NCBI GenBank assembly: GCA_947305445.1
Contig: CAMZDU010000012.1
Coordinates: forward strand, 1-11,206
Direction: 5' to 3'
DNA length: 11,206 nucleotides
DNA from: an uncultured Selenomonadales bacterium
GTDB taxonomy: Bacteria; Bacillota; Negativicutes; Selenomonadales; Selenomonadaceae
The translations under genes were made by a program, and so were the position numbers. How positions within the stretch are numbered: the stretch's first letter is position 1; the number at the start of each line of letters is the position of its first letter. Shown in pieces: positions 6,830-11,206 of this stretch. Below the pieces are notes generated by a model. The model did not search any database and was not told the DNA's origin. It was given only the letters and a program-made list of their open reading frames with translations.

Positions 6830-7447
6830 TCATAATTTGATTCCCAAGTCCCACGAGGCCGGCCAAAATCTTTCGGCAATGTCGAGTATCGGCGGAACAA
6901 GCTCCTCGACGTTTTTTATTTTGTGGAGTTTCCAGCGGTCGTCGCGCCTGTCGAATTCCAAAACGAAGTTCAACACGCCGATCATGTGGCCGTAGCTCGA
7001 AGTGTCGCCGACCATTTTAACGGCAAGCGTCGCTTTGTCGCCGGAAATTTTTTCGTCGCCTATGTCCGCGTGCAGTGCTTCAAGAAGTCTTTTCAGCTCG
7101 GCGGCAAGAAATTTTATCGGAGTTTCAGAAAAATTTTTCGCCTCGGCAAAACTTCCGTCGAAATACGCGGCAATAACTTTGCGAATCAGTCCGAGGTGCA
7201 CGCCGCGAAATTTTTCGTTGTAAAAGCGCAGAACCGTCGCGCCGAATTTGAAGAACAAATCTTTCGGATACAGCTCGTGAAATTTGGCGCAGTTGTCAGC
7301 CAAAACGTCGGTCGTCTCGTCGTAGCCGATGTCCATCAAATTTTTTAAATCGACATGCGCAGAAAATTTTTTCTCGTCACGCTCAGAAATCGCCGCCAAA
7401 ATTTCTTTCAGCTCGTCGCGTGCAGTGTTCAAAGCAATCAGCTCCAT
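6830..7447 (-). CDS. Hypothetical protein, possibly DUF2939-like
   Basis: I do not firmly recognise this 205-residue protein. It has no signal peptide, membrane segment or cofactor motif. The first part is helical and charged; E-L-K-E-I-L-A-A-I followed by S-E-R-D-E-K-K-F-S-A-H-V-D-L-K-N-L-M recalls DUF2939-type proteins, where a helix precedes a H-V-D/Y-V-D turn. The C-terminal part, about 135-190, has alternating strands ending in R-W-K-L-H-K-I-K-N-V-E-E-L-V, like the last strands of small ligand-binding or NTF2-like folds. The start is uncertain: ATG 7447 and TTG 7453 are both possible, neither has a good ribosome site, and a run of nine T lies just upstream, with an in-frame stop at 7466-7468. 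A good promoter lies about 65 bases upstream. The MarR gene follows on the same strand with no clear terminator between. Confidence 0.7.
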   Translation of the reverse strand: MELIALNTARDELKEILAAISERDEKKFSAHVDLKNLMDIGYDETTDVLADNCAKFHELYPKDLFFKFGATVLRFYNEKFRGVHLGLIRKVIAAYFDGSFAEAKNFSETPIKFLAAELKRLLEALHADIGDEKISGDKATLAVKMVGDTSSYGHMIGVLNFVLEFDRRDDRWKLHKIKNVEELVPPILDIAERFWPASWDLGIKL

Positions 7448-7520
7448 TCGCAAAAAAAAATGGTCTCAGCAGAGGGAGTGCGAATCACATAATCAAGCCT
7501 CAAAGTCTTAAATTTTCTCG

Positions 7521-7549
7521 ATTGTATTTGAAATTTAGCTCGTACTCAA
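7521..7549 (-). promoter_or_regulatory. Sigma-A promoter of the hypothetical gene
   Basis: On the minus strand TTGAGT (7549-7544) and TACAAT (7526-7521) are 17 bases apart. Transcription would start near 7514, leaving a leader of about 67 bases before ATG 7447. It is divergent from the pckA promoter. Confidence 0.65.
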
Positions 7550-7567
7550 GTCGCGCCCGCATGCAGA

Positions 7568-7619
7568 GAAAATATTTCTGTCAATGCCGGAAATATCCTG
7601 TTGCCGTTTGAGAATATTT
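7568..7619. repeat. Three AATATY boxes spaced exactly 21 bases apart
   Basis: AATATT at 7571-7576, AATATC at 7592-7597 and AATATT at 7613-7618 each follow a G-rich/A-rich start (GAAAATATTT, GGAAATATCC, GAGAATATTT). The period is 21 bases, two helical turns, so all three face the same side of the helix. They lie between the divergent promoters of the hypothetical gene and pckA. This could be a regulator site array or a curved upstream element, or chance in AT-rich DNA. Apart from these boxes and the two promoters, the 7454-7754 gap shows nothing I can assign. Confidence 0.35.
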
Positions 7620-7685
7620 GGTTAAATTCCTCATTCCAAGTTGATAACACGTCGCGTAATTTAGATGATATTATTCTAACTGTAA

Positions 7686-7714
7686 TTGACAATCAATTTT
7701 CAACGGTTTATTAT
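7686..7714 (+). promoter_or_regulatory. Strong sigma-A promoter of pckA
   Basis: TTGACA (7686-7691, exact consensus) and TATTAT (7709-7714, five of six) are separated by 17 bases. The predicted start near 7721 falls in the small palindrome GCTTAAGC (7716-7723). The leader is about 34 bases and carries a GGAGGT ribosome site at 7742-7747. Confidence 0.88.
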
Positions 7715-7754
7715 TGCTTAAGCGATTAACAAAAAAATTACGGAGGTAACAGTT

Positions 7755-9371
7755 ATGGCACAACTCGATTTGACAAAGTACGGTATCACCGGCACGACTG
7801 AAATTATTTACAATCCGACGTACGAAGTGTTCTTCAACGAGGAGACCAAACCGGGGCTTACCGGCTACGATGTGGCGCAAGAGACTGAACTCGGCGCACT
7901 CAACGTTATGACGGGCATCTATACCGGCCGCTCACCCAAGGACAAATTTATCGTTTACGACGACACGACCAAAGAAGGCGCACCCGGCGAAATTTGGTGG
8001 ACGACTGACGAGTACAAGAACGATAACAAAAAATGCTCTGTCGAGTCGTGGAAAGCTCTCAAAAAACTCGCGATCGAGGAACTGTCCAACAAACGTCTTT
8101 TCGTCGTCGACGGATTCTGCGGCACGCATAAAGATACCCGCATGAAGATTCGTTTCATTCTCGAAGTGGCTTGGCAGGCGCATTTTGTCACGAATATGTT
8201 TATTCGTCCGAAGAATCAAGCGGAATTCGACCAAGAGCCTGACTTCGTCGTCTTCAACGCCTCCAAAGCTAAAGTCACCAACTGGAAAGAACTCGGCCTC
8301 AATTCCGAAACCGCTACCGTCTTCAACATCACCGACAAAGAGCAAGTCATTTTGAACACTTGGTACGGCGGTGAGATGAAAAAAGGCCTCTTCAGCATGA
8401 TGAACTACTTCCTGCCGCTTAAAGGTATTGCCGCGATGCACTGCTCCGCCAACACCGATATGAACGGCGAGAACACGGCTATTTTCTTCGGACTTAGCGG
8501 CACGGGCAAAACAACGCTCTCCACCGACCCGAAACGTTTGCTTATCGGCGACGACGAGCACGGTTGGGACGATACCGGCGTTTTCAATTTTGAGGGCGGT
8601 TGCTACGCAAAAGTCATCAACCTCGACAAAGACAGCGAGCCTGATATTTACAACGCAATTCGTCGCGATGCTCTGCTTGAAAACGTCACCGTCGACAAGG
8701 ACGGCAAAATCGATTTCGCCGATAAATCCGTCACGGAGAACACCCGCGTCAGCTATCCGATTTACCATATCAAAAACATCGTCCGCCCCGACAGCCACGG
8801 TCCGGCTGCGCAGTCCGTCATCTTCCTCAGCGCGGACGCATTTGGAGTTTTGCCGCCCGTTTCGATTCTCAACAGCGAGCAGACGAAGTATTATTTCTTG
8901 AGCGGCTTTACGGCCAAACTTGCCGGCACCGAGCGCGGAATCACCGAGCCAACTCCGACTTTCAGCGCGTGCTTCGGTCAGGCGTTCCTGGAACTGCACC
9001 CGACCAAATACGCCGAAGAACTCGTCAAACGTATGGAAAAGAGCGGCGCGAAAGCTTACCTCGTCAATACCGGCTGGAACGGCACCGGCAAGCGCATTTC
9101 CATTAAAGACACCCGCGGCATCATTGACGCTATCCTCGGCGGCGCAATCAAGAACGCTCCGACCAAAAAGATTGCAATCTTCGACCTGGAAATTCCGACC
9201 GTCCTCGAAGGCGTTGCGACCGAAATTCTCGACCCGCGCAACACTTATGCCGACCCGACCGAATGGGATCGCCGCGCCGAAGATTTGGCAGGCCGCTTTA
9301 TCAAAAACTTCAAGAAGTACGAATACAACGCGGCGGGCAAAGCTCTTGTCGCCGCCGGCCCGCACCTTTAA
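7755..9371 (+). CDS. pckA: Phosphoenolpyruvate carboxykinase (ATP)
   Basis: A 538-residue ATP-type PEP carboxykinase, full length for the family. It interconverts oxaloacetate plus ATP with PEP, CO2 and ADP. In many anaerobic fermenters it runs in the PEP-carboxylating direction to make oxaloacetate on the way to succinate or propionate, and in others it serves gluconeogenesis. All signatures are visible: substrate-binding T-G-R-S-P-K-D-K-F (57-65), W-Y-G-G-E-M-K-K-G with the metal lysine K210, metal ligand H229 in A-A-M-H-C, the P-loop G-L-S-G-T-G-K-T-T (246-254, K252), and I-G-D-D-E-H-G-W (264-271) with the metal aspartate. GGAGGT stands seven bases before ATG 7755. A near-consensus promoter, own terminator and a codon pattern free of the AAAATTTT octamer common elsewhere here point to a highly expressed single gene. 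Confidence 0.98.
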   Translation: MAQLDLTKYGITGTTEIIYNPTYEVFFNEETKPGLTGYDVAQETELGALNVMTGIYTGRSPKDKFIVYDDTTKEGAPGEIWWTTDEYKNDNKKCSVESWKALKKLAIEELSNKRLFVVDGFCGTHKDTRMKIRFILEVAWQAHFVTNMFIRPKNQAEFDQEPDFVVFNASKAKVTNWKELGLNSETATVFNITDKEQVILNTWYGGEMKKGLFSMMNYFLPLKGIAAMHCSANTDMNGENTAIFFGLSGTGKTTLSTDPKRLLIGDDEHGWDDTGVFNFEGGCYAKVINLDKDSEPDIYNAIRRDALLENVTVDKDGKIDFADKSVTENTRVSYPIYHIKNIVRPDSHGPAAQSVIFLSADAFGVLPPVSILNSEQTKYYFLSGFTAKLAGTERGITEPTPTFSACFGQAFLELHPTKYAEELVKRMEKSGAKAYLVNTGWNGTGKRISIKDTRGIIDAILGGAIKNAPTKKIAIFDLEIPTVLEGVATEILDPRNTYADPTEWDRRAEDLAGRFIKNFKKYEYNAAGKALVAAGPHL

Positions 9372-9424
9372 TCTGCGACGAAATTTTTACGCGGCGCGAT
9401 TGCGCTCGCCGATAATCTGACGAC

Positions 9425-9466
9425 AAAAAAAATCCCGTTGCTCATGACGAGTGGCGGGATTTTTTT
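9425..9466 (+). terminator. Intrinsic terminator after pckA
   Basis: TCCCGTTGCTC (9433-9443) pairs with GAGTGGCGGGA (9449-9459) around the loop ATGAC, with three G-U wobbles in RNA. A run of eight A precedes the stem and seven T follow (9460-9466), so it may also work in the opposite direction. Confidence 0.88.
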
Positions 9467-9508
9467 CGCCGTTGGAAACTTTGACTGCCCGCCGCCGAAA
9501 AATTTTTC

Positions 9509-9537
9509 TTGATTCAAATTGCCGGTTGCGTTATAGT
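9509..9537 (+). promoter_or_regulatory. Sigma-A promoter of the deacetylase-phosphatase operon
   Basis: TTGATT (9509-9514) and TATAGT (9532-9537) are separated by 17 bases. Transcription would begin near 9544, giving a leader of about 32 bases with a GAGGAG ribosome site at 9565-9570. Confidence 0.8.
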
Positions 9538-9575
9538 TAGCGTCAAGTTTCAAAAAATTTTCACGAGGAGATCAC

Positions 9576-10565
9576 ATGAATAAATTTTTTTATACGATGC
9601 TGACGATTTTGTTGACGACGTGCTTTGTCGGCTGTATGTATCAACAGACAGCGACCGACGTCAATCAAATTCCCACGGAGGTGGCGACTGCCGAATACTC
9701 CGACAAACCCGTCAACAAGCCGGCCAAAATCGATAAGCCCGTCAACAAACCTGCAGAGCCGACGCAGACTCCCGACGAACAGCAACCCGTCGAACCCGTG
9801 CCCGAAGCTCAAGCCGGTCAAGATTACGTGTTGGCCTCGGACGATTTGTCGAACTTGCAACTGAGCGAGCCGACCGTGCCGGTTTATGACCGATACATTT
9901 TGTGGGAGCGGCAGGAAAAAGGTTTGCCCGTTGCTTTGCCGTATCTTGAGCCGTATCGTGACGAGTCGGTCGTTTATCTGACTTTCGACGACGGCCCCGA
10001 CGACAAAATCACGCCGCAGATACTCGACATCCTCAAAGCCGAAAACGTTAAGGCGACTTTCTACGTCTGCGGCAATATGGTCGAAGCCAATCCCGCTGTC
10101 TTAAAGCGCATCTTCAACGAAGGCCACGCCATTGGCAATCACAGCTACAATCATCGCTACGACGAGCTTTATAAAACTCCGTGGGGATTCATGGAACAAA
10201 TCATTCAAACCGATATCGCGATTAGAAATGTCATCGGCGTGCGCCCGTTTATAATCCGTGCACCCGGCGGCGCGGGCACAATGTTCAACGCGAATTATTA
10301 CACCATGATTGACGATTGCGGTTATATCGAACACGATTGGAATGCGCTGACCGAAGACGCCACCGTCGCCAATCCGAACGCCTCCGAGCAAATTAACAAC
10401 GTGCTGTATTCTTTGGGCGACGACCCGCCGCGCACCGTCATACTTCTTATGCACGTCAAGAGCGACAATTCGGAAACAGTCAAAGCTTTGCCGGAAATTA
10501 TTCACTTCTTGCGCGATTGGGGCTACAAATTCGGAGTTGTCACCCCCATGACGCCGCGACCTTGA
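9576..10565 (+). CDS. Lipoprotein polysaccharide deacetylase (NodB domain)
   Basis: A 329-residue exported enzyme. Residues 1-20 are a lipoprotein signal: two-residue polar start with K3, a hydrophobic stretch, and the lipobox F-V-G-C with the lipidated cysteine C20. Residues 21-130 are a proline-rich, low-complexity linker with a repeated D-K-P-V-N-K-P-A unit, likely a spacer from the membrane to the wall. The NodB domain (about 131-325) has all five motifs: T-F-D-D-G-P (D138 catalytic base, D139 metal), H189-x3-H193 metal ligands, R-A-P-G-G (R228), D254-W255 and L-M-H with H293. Such enzymes remove acetyl groups from N-acetylglucosamine or N-acetylmuramic residues in peptidoglycan or other glycans; the exact substrate is not readable. 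The domain looks catalytically complete. ATG 9576 is preceded by GAGGAG at five bases. The PHP phosphatase gene follows after 14 bases, so the two are probably one operon. Confidence 0.92.
   Translation: MNKFFYTMLTILLTTCFVGCMYQQTATDVNQIPTEVATAEYSDKPVNKPAKIDKPVNKPAEPTQTPDEQQPVEPVPEAQAGQDYVLASDDLSNLQLSEPTVPVYDRYILWERQEKGLPVALPYLEPYRDESVVYLTFDDGPDDKITPQILDILKAENVKATFYVCGNMVEANPAVLKRIFNEGHAIGNHSYNHRYDELYKTPWGFMEQIIQTDIAIRNVIGVRPFIIRAPGGAGTMFNANYYTMIDDCGYIEHDWNALTEDATVANPNASEQINNVLYSLGDDPPRTVILLMHVKSDNSETVKALPEIIHFLRDWGYKFGVVTPMTPRP
9702..9755 (+). repeat. Tandem DKPVNKPA repeat in the deacetylase linker
   Basis: Two copies of the eight-residue unit D-K-P-V-N-K-P-A (residues 43-50 and 53-60) are encoded with a 30-base period. 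The DNA copies share most bases, so a recent duplication is plausible. Confidence 0.8.
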
Positions 10566-10579
10566 TAAGGAGGACGGAA

Positions 10580-11206
10580 ATGATTTTCGATTCACACATA
10601 CACACAAAATTTTCCGCCGACTCCGAAATGACTGCGACTGAAGCTTTAGCGCGAGCAGCCGATTTAAATTTGGGCGTCGTCTTCACGGAGCATTTTGACT
10701 TCGGCGTCGTCAATGATGACGGGGAATTTACCTTCGACCCTGCGACTTACATGAGCGAGTACAAAAATTTTCGCGGTGAAAATTGTCGGATCGGCGTGGA
10801 AGTCGGCTTGCGGAAGTTCGCACGAATTGCCAACGAAAATTTTTTAGCGCAGGCTGATTTCGACTTCGTTATCGGCTCAATTCATCTCGTCGACGATTTG
10901 GATATTTACTATCCCGAATTTTACGCCGATAAAGACAAGGAGACCGCTTACCGCAAATATTTTCGGCAAATGGCCGCAGAAGTTGCCGTTGCCGATTTCG
11001 ACGCGCTCGGCCACATCGATTATATCTGCCGTGCCGCGTCGTATGCCGACCCCGAAATTGATTATCCGACTTTCGCGCCCGAAATTGACAAGGTGCTTAA
11101 AATTGTCGTCGACCGCAAAAAAGTTTTGGAACTTAACACGCGTCGTTTCAACAGTGAACGCGCTGTTCGTCAGCTCGTGCCCGTTTACAAAAAATATCGC
11201 GCTCTC
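10580..11206 (+). CDS. PHP-family histidinol-phosphatase-like protein (3' end missing)
   Basis: Open from ATG 10580 to the right edge, 209 codons without a stop; relatives run to about 260-270 residues, so about 50-60 are missing. It is a PHP metal-dependent phosphoesterase. The first strand has D4-x-H6-x-H8-T with D14, the two histidines being metal ligands. F-T-E-H-F-D-F (35-41), E74 in V-E-V-G, H102 in G-S-I-H, and H145-x-D147 in L-G-H-I-D-Y follow, and L-E-L-N-T near the edge matches the closing strand. This order is typical of HisJ/HisK-type histidinol-phosphate phosphatases, which make histidinol in histidine synthesis. No other his genes are near, so another phosphoester substrate is possible. 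AAGGAGG at 10567-10573 stands six bases before the ATG. It is 14 bases after the deacetylase stop, a probable operon. Confidence 0.85.
   Translation, partial: MIFDSHIHTKFSADSEMTATEALARAADLNLGVVFTEHFDFGVVNDDGEFTFDPATYMSEYKNFRGENCRIGVEVGLRKFARIANENFLAQADFDFVIGSIHLVDDLDIYYPEFYADKDKETAYRKYFRQMAAEVAVADFDALGHIDYICRAASYADPEIDYPTFAPEIDKVLKIVVDRKKVLELNTRRFNSERAVRQLVPVYKKYRAL

Noticed and set aside
7461-7500. Stretch resembling part of a tRNA (GTGCGAATCACA)
   Set aside because: No acceptor stem, anticodon arm or complete cloverleaf can be folded around it.
7932-9365. A 477-codon open frame antisense to pckA
   Set aside because: It lies wholly inside pckA on the other strand, has no family resemblance or ribosome site, and is explained by the codon bias of a GC-balanced, highly expressed gene.

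Overview
The window reads as chromosomal DNA of a Bacillota (Firmicutes) anaerobe, most likely a Negativicutes/Selenomonadales-type bacterium. This is an inference from strong AGGAGG ribosome sites, clear sigma-A promoters with 17-base spacers, an Asp23-family protein, an ATP-type PEP carboxykinase and a family of PAS/GGDEF/EAL regulators. No 16S or other marker gene is present to prove it. There are no mobile elements, phage genes, CRISPR arrays or RNA genes. The gene content is mostly housekeeping, with a small regulatory cluster in the middle.

Layout. Positions 1-270 hold the C-terminal end of a RodZ-like protein (DUF4115 domain), followed by an intrinsic terminator. Endonuclease III (nth, plus strand) follows and converges on a minus-strand block through a shared bidirectional terminator near 1003-1043. 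That block, read from right to left, is a P-loop ATPase/Asp23 fusion protein (4379-3519), the branched-chain aminotransferase ilvE (3467-2391) and an AzgA-type purine permease (2335-1049). Gaps of about 50 bases and no convincing internal terminator suggest a shared transcript.

A second minus-strand block holds an unrecognised 205-aa protein (7447-6830), a MarR-family regulator (6725-6276) and a PAS/GGDEF/EAL protein (6235-4583), ending in a hairpin terminator near 4480-4531. The MarR gene has a near-consensus promoter. Two arms of a perfect 11-base inverted repeat (TTTAAGGTACC) lie on it, one in the spacer and one at the predicted transcription start. This predicts an autoregulated operon whose output is a c-di-GMP protein. 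In that protein both catalytic domains have lost key residues, so it is more likely a c-di-GMP sensor or adaptor than an enzyme.

The right side is plus-strand. pckA has a strong promoter and a hairpin terminator. A lipoprotein polysaccharide deacetylase with its own promoter follows, and 14 bases later comes a PHP-family histidinol-phosphatase-like gene that runs off the window end. The items most worth following up are the MarR operator with its degenerate c-di-GMP partner, the ATPase-Asp23 fusion, three boxes spaced 21 bases apart upstream of pckA, and the high density of the octamer AAAATTTT.
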